A stretch of DNA of 64,000 nt. Source: Companilactobacillus keshanensis. Lineage in GTDB: Bacteria; Bacillota; Bacilli; Lactobacillales; Lactobacillaceae. Every line of letters begins with the position of its first letter. Position 1 is the first letter of the stretch. The stretch is taken from NCBI RefSeq assembly GCF_003946205.1, contig NZ_RHOS01000003.1, positions 1 through 64,000 of the forward strand. The letters run 5' to 3'. Both the position numbers and the translations under genes were made by a program. The notes under the pieces were generated by a model that searched no databases, was not told where the DNA came from, and worked only from the letters and a program-made list of their open reading frames with translations. This document shows, one piece after another, positions 8,047 to 18,307 of this stretch.

Positions 8047-8602
8047 CGGCGTATTACCAGTAGTGTCGGGGCCAAGTATGTGAGTGTATGTGAGGTTTCC
8101 ATGTGTCAAAATAGAGAGGGATTTTATTAACGAATGAAAGCATTCTATTAATAAACTTTGGAATGGGAAATGGGAACTGACAAAATCTTTTATTTAATCG
8201 GAAAATTGTTTGAGGGGGGCAATTTTCTGTTTATGGTGATTGAGAAATATTTAATGATATTGAGGATGATATCATTGATATTCTTTTTCTTTGATAAAAG
8301 GAAGGAATTGCATTGACACTCACTGTCTTGTCCCTTTCACAAATACAGTATATAACAGATGTTTAAACAATTGTAGTCATTTTTGATAAAAAATTTTATA
8401 TGTTTTTAAAATCACAAATAGATGATTTTATGTCATAGTATAAGTAAGTCCATGTAAAAAATCAGATCAGATATTCTTGTTCTAAATTCAATAATTTTAA
8501 AAATAAATTTATTTTATTAACGCTAGAGAACGCCTGTATAACGGCGTTCTCTATTTTATATTGAAGTGGAATAAAAAATATTACTTTTTTAAGTAATTCT
8601 AT
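8047..8602. other. 556-base intergenic region with no recognised gene
   Basis: The minus strand has an open stretch (8054-8229) ending in TWKPHIHSHTWPRHYW and a stop just before the leftward terminator. Its only ATG (8142) lacks a ribosome site, so it may be a gene remnant. On the plus strand a hairpin (8525-8559) could end a short untranslated transcript. I recognise no other feature; the region is very AT-rich. Confidence 0.4.
8525..8559 (+). terminator. Intrinsic terminator in the gene-free region upstream of nox
   Basis: A 10-bp stem AGAGAACGCC (8525-8534)/GGCGTTCTCT (8543-8552) followed by ATTTTAT. No coding gene ends here, so it may close a small RNA of about 100 bases. Confidence 0.6.
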
Positions 8603-8617
8603 TGTAAAGCGCTTTCT
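8603..8617 (+). promoter_or_regulatory. CcpA (cre) site upstream of nox
   Basis: The core AAAGCGCTTT within TGTAAAGCGCTTTCT gives a full match to the right half of the cre consensus and mismatches only in the outermost TG of the left half. Carbon catabolite control of nox is inferred. Confidence 0.55.
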
Positions 8618-8677
8618 TTTGAGGTAAGATTTTATTAATCAATTAGTTAATGTTATCACAAAGGATGGTAGAGGAAT

Positions 8678-10030
8678 ATGAAAGTAAGTATTATTGGATG
8701 TACACACGCGGGAACATTTTCAGCAATGAACATTTTGAAGGATCACCCAGATTGGGAAGTTTCTGTATTCGAGCGTAATGATAATTTATCTTTCTTATCA
8801 TGCGGAATTGCACTGTGGGTCAGTGATCGTGTTTCAGATCCTAATAAGATGTTTTACTCAAGCCCTGATGATTTAGCTAAATTGGGTGCACATATGTACA
8901 TGAAACATGATGTGACAAATGTGAACTTTGATAATAAGAAATTATCTGTTAAGAATCTTGAATCTGGTGAAACTTTTGAACAAGATTATGACAAACTAGT
9001 TATTACAACTGGTTCAGCTCCAATTATTCCTAATATTCCTGGAATCAAGTCCGATAAAGTTAAATTATGTAAGAATTGGACAAATGCCAATGAATTAAAA
9101 GAAAATGCTAGTGATATCAAGAGTGCAATCGTTATTGGTGCTGGTTATATCGGTGCTGAGCTTGCTGAAGGATATGCAACTCTTGGCAAAGAGACGACCT
9201 TGATCGATGCTTTGCCTGACGTTTTGGCTAAGAACTTGGATTCAAATATGTCTGCTGTAGCCGAACAAGACTACAAAGATAATAATGTAACTTTAGGATT
9301 GAGCGAAAAAGTTCAATCATTTGAAGATACTGCTGATGGTGTGATCGTTAAAACTGATAAGAACGAATATAAAGCAGATATCGCCGTTATGTGTGTTGGC
9401 TTCCGTCCTAATACTGATATGTTCAAAGATGAATTTGAAACACTACCAAATGGTGCTTTGATCGTTGATGAATATATGCATACAAGTAAGCCAGATGTAT
9501 TTTCAGCTGGTGATGCTGCCTCTGTTCATTACAATCCAACGAATGATAATCAATATATTCCTTTAGCTACTAACTCAGTACGTCAAGGGATTTTAGTAGG
9601 TGCTAACATTGCAAAAGACACTGCTAAGTATATGGGAACACAAGCCAGTTCAGCTGTTGAATTATTCGGTAGAACATATGCTGCTAGTGGTTTAACAGCA
9701 GTTCATGCAGAGGCATTGGGCAAGAAAGTAGAATCAGTAACTCTTGAGGATAACTATCGCCCTGAGTTCATGCTGACAACGACTCCTGTTTTGATGAATC
9801 TAGTTTGGGACCCTGAAACACGTGTTGTTTTAGGTGGAGCTTTGACAAGTAAGTATGATGTCTCTCAATCAGCTAACTTGCTTTCATTAGCCATTCAAAA
9901 GGAAGTTACAATCGATGAGTTATCTATGGTTGATTTCCTATTCCAACCAAACTTTGATAAACCTGTTAATTATGTAAGTGCATTAGCCGGAGCTGCGGTG
10001 GCAAAAGCTGATAGTAAAATTAACGAATAG
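8678..10030 (+). CDS. nox: Water-forming NADH oxidase
   Basis: FAD-dependent pyridine nucleotide-disulfide oxidoreductase of 450 residues that reduces oxygen to water with NADH, regenerating NAD+ during aerobic growth. An N-terminal FAD-binding motif (IIGCTHAG) is followed by the single redox cysteine in LSCGIALWV (about residue 42), the hallmark of Nox/CoA-disulfide-reductase-like enzymes. The NAD-binding motif is IGAGYIGAELAEG (about residues 151-163) and the FAD ribityl site SAGDAASV is near residue 280. The C-terminal dimerisation domain is complete. The ribosome site is poor (AGAGGAAT). A cre-like site lies about 60 bases upstream. It could in principle be a related CoA-disulfide reductase, but LSCGIALWV and the length favour Nox. 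Confidence 0.93.
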   Translation: MKVSIIGCTHAGTFSAMNILKDHPDWEVSVFERNDNLSFLSCGIALWVSDRVSDPNKMFYSSPDDLAKLGAHMYMKHDVTNVNFDNKKLSVKNLESGETFEQDYDKLVITTGSAPIIPNIPGIKSDKVKLCKNWTNANELKENASDIKSAIVIGAGYIGAELAEGYATLGKETTLIDALPDVLAKNLDSNMSAVAEQDYKDNNVTLGLSEKVQSFEDTADGVIVKTDKNEYKADIAVMCVGFRPNTDMFKDEFETLPNGALIVDEYMHTSKPDVFSAGDAASVHYNPTNDNQYIPLATNSVRQGILVGANIAKDTAKYMGTQASSAVELFGRTYAASGLTAVHAEALGKKVESVTLEDNYRPEFMLTTTPVLMNLVWDPETRVVLGGALTSKYDVSQSANLLSLAIQKEVTIDELSMVDFLFQPNFDKPVNYVSALAGAAVAKADSKINE

Positions 10031-10044
10031 TAATAGTATTTAAA

Positions 10045-10215
10045 TTGCCGCCTCTAGGCACGAGGGTCGTCGGCATTGTGGGGCTAGAGAGTCTTGGTCT
10101 CATATTTCGATTTTGAGATTTCCGAAAGCGAAGTTTAAAATATATCTATTCCGTAAGTCTATCTATGACGTCCAATGAAAATTTCACTGCTGGCCCACGA
10201 CCCTCGTGCCTTTTG
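10045..10215. other. Structured intergenic element, copy 1
   Basis: Bounded by a perfect 15-bp inverted repeat, AGGCACGAGGGTCGT (10056-10070) and ACGACCCTCGTGCCT (10197-10211). Inside are further short palindromes such as TCTCA...TGAGA. It shares TTGCCGCC, TGGTCT and TCGATTTTGAG, in the same order and nearly the same spacing, with a second copy at 18023-18145. No ORF covers it. Probably a family of structured RNA or repeat elements; its function is unknown. Confidence 0.6.
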
Positions 10216-10246
10216 GCTTAGTAGTGTATACGTTAAATAAAATTTT

Positions 10247-10286
10247 AAGGTCATATTCTGCAAATATGCAGAATATGACCTTTTTT
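10247..10286 (+). terminator. Strong terminator downstream of nox
   Basis: A 16-bp perfect stem (10247-10262 with 10267-10282) followed by T residues. It lies after the structured element, so that element would be part of the nox 3' transcript. Confidence 0.9.
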
Positions 10287-10344
10287 AATGGATAAAATGG
10301 ATAATATTTGAAACGTGAATTTAACAGACAGAATTTAAAAATCA

Positions 10345-10408
10345 TTCAACGATGTTCAAACTTTTTTCAAACTTTCCAAATTTTTCTTTCACACCTTGGG
10401 GATATTAT
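10345..10408 (+). promoter_or_regulatory. Candidate activator-dependent promoter with about 11-bp-spaced repeats
   Basis: TTCAA occurs at 10345, 10355 and 10366, a 10-11 bp period like the tandem boxes bound by OmpR/PhoB-type response regulators. A TATTAT -10 lies at 10403-10408 with no good -35. PhoP control is a guess from spacing only. Confidence 0.35.
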
Positions 10409-10454
10409 GTACATATAGTCAATTGAGGCTATCGAGAAAGAGGTGATGTTGATC

Positions 10455-10556
10455 ATGAAAAGACATCCAATTTTAGTACTAACCGGCTTGTCGGCCGTTG
10501 CAGCGGTTTGTGGCAAAATAATTAAAACTCATAACGATAAAAAACTATTCAATTAA
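10455..10556 (+). CDS. Small hydrophobic peptide, 33 aa, unknown function
   Basis: ATG at 10455 with AGAGG about 11 bases upstream. The product has a basic start (MKRHP), a hydrophobic helix of about 15 residues (ILVLTGLSAVAAVCG) and a charged tail rich in Lys. It looks like a single-span membrane peptide. I do not recognise a family. It lies between repeats resembling a response-regulator site and a terminator at 10601, so it could be a separate short transcript. A type I toxin-like peptide or a small membrane modulator would both fit; neither can be claimed. Confidence 0.45.
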   Translation: MKRHPILVLTGLSAVAAVCGKIIKTHNDKKLFN

Positions 10557-10600
10557 AAAAATCTAAAGAGGTAGAAAATATGAAAAAAATTATGTTTGGT

Positions 10601-10624
10601 GGCTTGCGTAAGCAAGCCTTTTTT
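10601..10624 (+). terminator. Terminator or attenuator ahead of the YfhO-family gene
   Basis: GGCTTGC (10601-10607)/GCAAGCC (10612-10618) followed by six T. It overlaps codons of a ribosome-site-preceded mini-ORF (10580-10654), so the hairpin may be translation-sensitive. Confidence 0.75.
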
Positions 10625-10685
10625 AGTTGCCTTTACTTGATATATTCCCTATGATTTGAGGGGGGAATTCATTAGGAGAATTTTT

Positions 10686-13229
10686 ATGCGCAAACACAAT
10701 GTTTTATATTATTTACTGGCTTTTTTTATCAACCTTTTTCTCATATCAGCAATATTTTATTATGTTGGTTTAGTTCCTTTTGGTGATGGCAACTTTTTAA
10801 CTAGTGATTTAGGAACACAATATATCGCTTTTCTAACTGAGCTACGTCGACAATTAGTGACTGGCAATATTCACTTGTATCTATTCAGTCAATCTTTGGG
10901 TGATAATTTTTTCCCAATAATCAGTTATTATCTTTTATCACCATTTAATTTGATTTTAGTTTTATTTACTAGTGCCAAAGTGCCGATTGCAGCCGATGTC
11001 ATTATTATGTTAAAAATATCGACCATGGGTCTGACGATGGCTTATTTTTTGGCAAAGTATTTCAAAAATAATAGCTATTCTAATTATTTTTTCACAGTTG
11101 CTTATTCCTTTTGTGGATTTGTAGCATCCTATTTCTATGATTTAATGTGGCTTGATGCTTTGATCATGTTGCCATTGGTAGCTTGTGGATTGCTAAAATT
11201 AATTGATAAAAATAAAGTTGTTCTTTATTACTTCTCATTGTTTCTAGCAATTGTTTTTAATTATTATTTAGGTTATATGCTCTGTATTTTCTCAGTGTGC
11301 TTCTTTATTTATTTAGCGTTAGAAAGTAATCTTTTCCAGAAAAGAAATCGTTTCGTTATTATTCGTAATTTTCTAGTTTCTTCTATATTAGCTGGGTTGA
11401 GCGCGGCCTTTGTTTTGATCCCGACTTTTGCGGGAATGATGAAAACGGCTAAAACGTCTTTTGATGTATTTAACTATTTACCATCGGCCCGTTTTGGCTT
11501 TGAGGCTTTTACACAACTGGGAATCGGTGGCAATACCTTTGCACAACGATTGCATCATGGTCCTTCTGTTTTCATGACCACAACAGTTTTAATACTTTTG
11601 TTAGGTTATTTCTTTAGTAAACGTATTACTAAGCAAGACAAAGGGCATGCGTTCTTCTTGATTGGCGTCTTGCTATTGAGTATGTTCGTGACGACTTTTA
11701 ATACTATTTGGCACATGTTTCAAAATCCTGCGGGATTTCCATTTAGAAATAGTTTTATTTTCTCATTTATTTGTATCCTTATTGCTCATAAAGCATTTTC
11801 AGCGGGAGTATTTAAAGATGTAAATACAGTAATTTATGCCAGTTGTACAGCTGGAATTTTGATTTCTGTTGGTTATCTAACTGAATGGATGATTCCTAAA
11901 CTAATTCAACAGATGGGGTTCGGCAAACCTGATAATGAATACAATGGTTATTATTATACTCTGACGTTAATTTGCATAATGATTTCGGCAATATTTATCT
12001 ATCTCTATGGAAAAAACAAATATTTTGGAATCGCTTTGATGGTTTTAATTGCTTTTGAAGTAGGAGCCAATTTTACGTCTGTTATTGATACAGCTGGGTT
12101 TGGTAGTCAGAGTATCTATCAAAAGCAGTACAAACAAGAGGCAGATGTTTTAACAGGTATTAAACGAGACAGTGAGATCGGTCATCGAATAATCGTTTCT
12201 AAATCTGGTTTGAACAAAGCTTTTCCAGAGCAATATAATAACTATAACGATCCGATTTTATTTAATATCAATGGATTAAGTTTGTACAGTTCCACTTTGA
12301 GCCAAAGTACACTCGACACGATGAATAAACTGGGCTATTTTAGTCGTAATGTTCGTCGGATCAGTTATATTGGTGGAACACAATTGACGAATACCTTGTT
12401 TGGTGTAGATGACGACATTGGTCAATGGAGTCATTCGTATGAAGTAGAAACCGATTATAATTCACCTAGTTTAGGATTTCTTGTAAGTTCTGATATTTAT
12501 GATTTCCAATTGATGTCAAATCGTGCCTTGGATAATCAGAATCGACTTTGGCAATCGATCAATGGAACTAACACACAATATTTTAAAAACGCTAAAATAA
12601 ATGATTGGACCAAAATTAAATCTGGTAAAAAGAATCTCTATGAATACGATTTAACAACCACGACTAATGGAGAACTATACTTATATACATCTCCAATAAA
12701 TTATGTTCATTCTAAAGTTTATATAAACGGTAAAAGGTTAAAAATGGACACTCTGATAAATAGTGCTACGGTTATTGACCTAGGTAATTACGATTCTGGT
12801 GAAAAAGTGAAAGTGGGAATTCGGACTAAACAGCCATTGGAAGAAGATCCGGGATATTTTAAGACTTTGGATGCAGCTGAATTTTCTAAATCAAAAAATA
12901 ATATTAGACAGAATTCACTGAATATTACATCACGCTTGAATCATGATACTGTTCGTGGAAATATTGATGTCAAAAAGTCTTCCCCAATGTTGTTTTCAAT
13001 ACCATTTGATAATGGATGGAAAGCTTTTGACAATGGTAAACAAGTTAAGACATATCAAGTGATTGGAAACTTAACGGCAATTGATTTGAAACCTGGTCAT
13101 CATAAGATAGTTTTGAAGTATGAAGTACCAGGTTTGAAGATCGGCTGGATCATAACGGTAATTTCGATGATATTATTTGGACTATTCTTGATTATTAAAC
13201 GAAAAATTGATCCAAAAATGAACGATTAA
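10686..13229 (+). CDS. YfhO family polytopic membrane protein
   Basis: 847 residues. The N-terminal two thirds has about 12-13 membrane helices with a large extracytoplasmic loop; the last 250 residues are mostly extracellular beta-rich sequence ending in one membrane helix and a basic tail. The start of the extracellular loop, GDGNFLTSDLGTQY, with a Gly-Asp pair, is typical of YfhO proteins, which resemble GT-C glycosyltransferases. In Bacillus, YfhO acts with the GT2 enzyme CsbB to glycosylate lipoteichoic acid; a similar role here is inference. The ATG at 10686 follows AGGAGA; the longer frame runs through that site. A terminator stands upstream. It appears to be transcribed alone. Confidence 0.88.
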   Translation: MRKHNVLYYLLAFFINLFLISAIFYYVGLVPFGDGNFLTSDLGTQYIAFLTELRRQLVTGNIHLYLFSQSLGDNFFPIISYYLLSPFNLILVLFTSAKVPIAADVIIMLKISTMGLTMAYFLAKYFKNNSYSNYFFTVAYSFCGFVASYFYDLMWLDALIMLPLVACGLLKLIDKNKVVLYYFSLFLAIVFNYYLGYMLCIFSVCFFIYLALESNLFQKRNRFVIIRNFLVSSILAGLSAAFVLIPTFAGMMKTAKTSFDVFNYLPSARFGFEAFTQLGIGGNTFAQRLHHGPSVFMTTTVLILLLGYFFSKRITKQDKGHAFFLIGVLLLSMFVTTFNTIWHMFQNPAGFPFRNSFIFSFICILIAHKAFSAGVFKDVNTVIYASCTAGILISVGYLTEWMIPKLIQQMGFGKPDNEYNGYYYTLTLICIMISAIFIYLYGKNKYFGIALMVLIAFEVGANFTSVIDTAGFGSQSIYQKQYKQEADVLTGIKRDSEIGHRIIVSKSGLNKAFPEQYNNYNDPILFNINGLSLYSSTLSQSTLDTMNKLGYFSRNVRRISYIGGTQLTNTLFGVDDDIGQWSHSYEVETDYNSPSLGFLVSSDIYDFQLMSNRALDNQNRLWQSINGTNTQYFKNAKINDWTKIKSGKKNLYEYDLTTTTNGELYLYTSPINYVHSKVYINGKRLKMDTLINSATVIDLGNYDSGEKVKVGIRTKQPLEEDPGYFKTLDAAEFSKSKNNIRQNSLNITSRLNHDTVRGNIDVKKSSPMLFSIPFDNGWKAFDNGKQVKTYQVIGNLTAIDLKPGHHKIVLKYEVPGLKIGWIITVISMILFGLFLIIKRKIDPKMND

Positions 13230-13254
13230 TCATATAATTTTGTAAATTAAGTAA

Positions 13255-14811
<1,557 letters not shown>

Positions 14812-14835
14812 CCAAGTTATTTGGAGGGAATCTTG

Positions 14836-16338
14836 ATGGACGAAGAGTACATTTTAGCAATTGATGAGGGAACAACTACGGCCAGGGCCATGATTTTTGA
14901 TCATAGCGGCAGAAAAGTTGCAGCAGCACGCCATCCGATTCGACAGATTTTACCAAATCCCGGCTGGGTTGAACATGACGCCTCTGAAATTTGGAATGCC
15001 GTACAGACGACCATTGCTACTGCCTTGATTGAATCAGGTATTAAGCCAAAACAAATTAAGTCAATTGGTATTGCTAGTCAACGTGAAACAACTGTAGTTT
15101 GGGACAAGAAGACTGGCTTACCAATTCACAACGCTATTGTATGGCAATCTAGACAGACAACGAATCTGGCTAATAAATTGATTGACGAAGGTCACAAAGA
15201 TGAAATACATCAAAAAACCGGCCTGATCGTTAGTCCATATTTCTCAGCCACTAAAGTTCGGTGGATCTTGGACCATGTCGACGGTGCTCAAGAACGTGCA
15301 GAAAAAGGGGAATTACTATTTGGCACGATCAACACTTGGCTGCTTTGGCAGTTAACTGACGGTGAGAGTTTCTTGACCGATTATGCTAATGCCAGTCGAA
15401 CAATGCTGTTCAATATCAATGATTTGACGTGGGATGATGATTTACTAGAGTTATTCAATATTCCAAGATCTATGTTGCCAGAAGTCAGGTCTAACGCGGA
15501 ACTGTTTGGAACAACTAAGAGTTATCATTTCTATGGTTCAGAAATTCCTATTACGGGGATGACAGGTTCCCAACAAGCTTCTTTGATCGGGCAAATGGCT
15601 TTTGATAAAGGTATGGTCAAAAACACCTATGGAACTGGTGCCTTTGTTGTGATGAATACTGGTGATGTTCCAGCCTTGTCAGATAATAACTTGCTAACAA
15701 CAATTGCCTATGGTATAAATGGTAAAATAAATTATGCTTTGGAAGGTAGTGTCTTTGTTGCTGGCGCTGCCTTGCAGTGGTTACGGGATGATCTCAGGAT
15801 CATCAAAAAAACCCCTGATACTGAACAGGCAGCCATGCGTTCTAATAGTCGCGATGAAGTTTATGTTGTGCCTGCCTTTTCAGGACTTGGTGCACCATAT
15901 TGGGATGATAAAGCTCATGGAACAATTTTTGGATTGACTCGCGGAACTAATAAGGATGACTTTATTAAGGCAACCTTGCAGGCAATCGCTTATCAGACTA
16001 AAGATATTATTGATACTATGAGTTCTGACTCCAAAACCCCGATAGATATTTTAAAAGTTGATGGAGCAGCGACTGCAAATGAATATCTGATGCAATTTCA
16101 GGCCGATATTTTAGGGATTCCTTTGCAACGTGCCGTGGAATTAGAAACAACGGCACTTGGCGCAGCTTTTTTGGCCGGGCTAGGTTCTGGTTTTTGGAAA
16201 GATATTGAAGATATTAAAAAGAATTATCACTCAGGTGATTTATATGAGCCTAAAATGAAAAATGAAGTTCGTGATAATTTGTATGCCGGCTGGAAAGATG
16301 CCGTAAATGCTACAATGGCTTTCAAACATAAAAAATAA
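14836..16338 (+). CDS. Glycerol kinase paralogue with substituted catalytic Asp
   Basis: 500-residue FGGY-family protein, colinear with GlpK immediately upstream and probably a tandem duplicate. It keeps [14 protein letters not shown], the HPr-target histidine (SYHFYGSE) and the general fold. However, the catalytic Asp of GDQQ is Ser245 ([12 protein letters not shown]), and the nucleotide motif VDGGAANN has become VDGAATAN, with Ala411 for the second Gly. On family knowledge this should greatly lower glycerol phosphorylation, so it may be a pseudo-kinase, a regulator of the first copy, or act on another substrate. The reading frame is intact and codon use matches GlpK, which argues for selection. 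The ATG at 14836 follows TTGGAGGG. Confidence 0.85.
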   Translation: MDEEYILAIDEGTTTARAMIFDHSGRKVAAARHPIRQILPNPGWVEHDASEIWNAVQTTIATALIESGIKPKQIKSIGIASQRETTVVWDKKTGLPIHNAIVWQSRQTTNLANKLIDEGHKDEIHQKTGLIVSPYFSATKVRWILDHVDGAQERAEKGELLFGTINTWLLWQLTDGESFLTDYANASRTMLFNINDLTWDDDLLELFNIPRSMLPEVRSNAELFGTTKSYHFYGSEIPITGMTGSQQASLIGQMAFDKGMVKNTYGTGAFVVMNTGDVPALSDNNLLTTIAYGINGKINYALEGSVFVAGAALQWLRDDLRIIKKTPDTEQAAMRSNSRDEVYVVPAFSGLGAPYWDDKAHGTIFGLTRGTNKDDFIKATLQAIAYQTKDIIDTMSSDSKTPIDILKVDGAATANEYLMQFQADILGIPLQRAVELETTALGAAFLAGLGSGFWKDIEDIKKNYHSGDLYEPKMKNEVRDNLYAGWKDAVNATMAFKHKK

Positions 16339-16347
16339 TAATTAACG

Positions 16348-16386
16348 AAATAAGAGCCGCAAGTTAGAAGGTTCTTATTTTTTTTT
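16348..16386 (+). terminator. Terminator of the glpK pair
   Basis: AATAAGAGCC with GGTTCTTATT followed by a long T run. Confidence 0.85.
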
Positions 16387-16427
16387 GCTGTTATATAGGC
16401 AATGATAGACAATATATTAAAAAACTT

Positions 16428-16456
16428 TTGACATTAAACAAAGTTGGGTTTAATAT
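16428..16456 (+). promoter_or_regulatory. Promoter of dtpT
   Basis: Consensus TTGACA (16428-16433), 17 bp, TAATAT (16451-16456). Confidence 0.85.
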
Positions 16457-16492
16457 TTAGTACAACATTGTTGTAATGTAAGGAGAATTTTA

Positions 16493-17968
16493 ATGGAAGA
16501 AAAGAAGAATCGAGGTTTCTTCGGACAACCTCTTGGCTTGAGAACGCTATTCCTTACTGAATTCTGGGAGAGATTCAGTTACTATGGTATGCGTGCTATC
16601 TTGCTGTTCTATATGTACTATGCAATAGATAAGGGTGGACTTGGTATGAATCAAGTCACAGCCGCATCTGTTATGTCAATCTATGGTTCACTTGTCTACA
16701 TGTCTAGTGTTGTAGGTGGAATTATAAGTGATAGATTTATGGGACCTAGAAAGACTGTATTCTGGGGTGGTGTCTTGATCATGTTTGGTCACATCGCCTT
16801 ATCACTACCACTTGGTCAAACAGGACTATTTGTTTCTATTGGTCTTATTACTATTGGTACCGGTCTATTGAAGCCAAACGTATCCGAAATGGTTGGTGGA
16901 TTATATACCGAAGAAGATACTCGTCGTGATGCTGGTTTCAGTATTTTCGTTATGGGTATTAACCTTGGTTCATTGATTGCACCACAAGCAGTTAACTCAA
17001 TGTGGCACCACTTCAGTTTCCACGCTGGATTCTCATTGGCTGCTATCGGTATGTTCTTTGGACTTATCGTTTATTGGTTTGATGGTCGTAAGTATCTACC
17101 TAAAGAAAGCTTCCAAGCTCCAGATCCACTTTCAGGATCTGAACGTACTAAGTTCATCAGAAGAGCTCTTTATGTAATTGCTGCCATCGCTATCGTAGTT
17201 ATTATTATGGCATTTACAAATTCATTAACAGTCAATAACTTTATCAATATCCTTAGTGCTTTAGGTATTGCATTACCAGTTGGTTACTTCATCGTAATGC
17301 TTACAAGTAAGAAGGTTACGAAAGTGGAGCGATCACGTGTTATTGCCTATATCCCATTATTCATTGCCGCAGCTATTTTCTGGGCAATTGAAGAACAAGG
17401 TTCAGTTGTTTTAGCATTATTTGCCGCAGAACAAACAAACTTGAACTTTGCTGGATTAAATCTTTCAGCTCCACAATTCCAGATGCTTAACCCATTCTTT
17501 ATCATTATTTACTCACCATTGTTTGCTTGGCTATGGTTGAAGTTAGGTAAGAGACAACCATCGTCACCTTCTAAGTTCTGGATGGGACTTGTATTTACAG
17601 CTGTTTCATACTTTGTTCTTATCATTCCTTTGATGGGACTAAGCTCAAACGGTAAAGTTAACCCACTTTGGTTAGTATTAAGTTGGGGAATCATTGAAAT
17701 TGGTGAAATGTTAGTTTCACCAGTTGGATTATCAGCTACAACAAAATTAGCACCAAAAGCATTCGCATCTCAAATGATGGGTATGTGGTTCTTAGCAGAT
17801 TCAGCCGGACAAGCTGCTAATGCACAATTAGTTAAGTTCTTTGTACCTGGAGATCCTGCTAACGAAATGATGTTCTTTGGTATCACAGGTGTCGTAACAT
17901 TAATTGCCGGAATTATTTTGGCATTGTTAGTGCCTAAGATCAAACCATTGATGCAAGGTGTTAACTAA
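16493..17968 (+). CDS. dtpT: Di-/tripeptide:proton symporter (POT/PTR family)
   Basis: 491 residues, about 14 membrane helices. The N-terminal ExxERFxYYG motif is present as EFWERFSYYG, the proton-coupling signature of peptide transporters. The second PTR signature (INLGSLIAPQ region, about residues 157-166) and the basic GPRKT loop are also seen. It takes up di- and tripeptides, the main amino-nitrogen route besides Opp in lactic acid bacteria. ATG at 16493 follows AAGGAGA. Own promoter and terminator, so monocistronic. Codon use is strongly biased towards preferred codons, as expected of a highly expressed gene. Confidence 0.95.
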   Translation: MEEKKNRGFFGQPLGLRTLFLTEFWERFSYYGMRAILLFYMYYAIDKGGLGMNQVTAASVMSIYGSLVYMSSVVGGIISDRFMGPRKTVFWGGVLIMFGHIALSLPLGQTGLFVSIGLITIGTGLLKPNVSEMVGGLYTEEDTRRDAGFSIFVMGINLGSLIAPQAVNSMWHHFSFHAGFSLAAIGMFFGLIVYWFDGRKYLPKESFQAPDPLSGSERTKFIRRALYVIAAIAIVVIIMAFTNSLTVNNFINILSALGIALPVGYFIVMLTSKKVTKVERSRVIAYIPLFIAAAIFWAIEEQGSVVLALFAAEQTNLNFAGLNLSAPQFQMLNPFFIIIYSPLFAWLWLKLGKRQPSSPSKFWMGLVFTAVSYFVLIIPLMGLSSNGKVNPLWLVLSWGIIEIGEMLVSPVGLSATTKLAPKAFASQMMGMWFLADSAGQAANAQLVKFFVPGDPANEMMFFGITGVVTLIAGIILALLVPKIKPLMQGVN

Positions 17969-17985
17969 AATTATTGATTATTTTG

Positions 17986-18024
17986 AAGTCGTGTCTACTT
18001 ATATAGTAGGAACGGCTTTTTTTT
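17986..18024 (+). terminator. Terminator of dtpT
   Basis: GTCGT-GT-CTACT pairs with AGTAG-GA-ACGGC across a short AT loop, followed by eight T. Confidence 0.85.
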
Positions 18025-18145
18025 GCCGCCAGCAGGTGTGCGGGGATCAACCCGCAATGGGACCGGCTTCAGCCATGGTCTGAAGCCTCGATTTTGAGTA
18101 ATGGAACTGGTTCAGTAACAGTTGGAATCACTCCAACGACTATTT
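18023..18145. other. Structured intergenic element, copy 2
   Basis: Starts at TTGCCGCC (18023-18030), directly after the dtpT terminator. It contains hairpins GCGGG/CCCGC (18040-18055), GGCTTCAG/CTGAAGCC (18065-18087) and GTTGGA/TCCAAC (18121-18137), and the motif TCGATTTTGAG (18088-18098). TTGCCGCC, TGGTCT and TCGATTTTGAG are shared with the element at 10045-10215. No coding sequence. Confidence 0.6.
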
Positions 18146-18219
18146 CTATTAAAAAAGTCATTTCACTACTTGAAAAGCAGACCAATTTTCGGTAATATTA
18201 TTAAGTCGAGTAATGACAT

Positions 18220-18302
18220 GGAGGGGTAGCGAAGTCTGGCTAAACGCGGCGGACTGTAAATCCGCTCCTTCGGGTTCGGTGGTTCGAATCCACTCCCCTC
18301 CA
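18220..18302 (+). tRNA. tRNA-Tyr (GTA)
   Basis: 83-nt class II tRNA with acceptor GGAGGGG/CCCCTCC, a long variable arm and anticodon loop CTGTAAA. Confidence 0.97.
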
Positions 18303-18307
18303 TTAAT

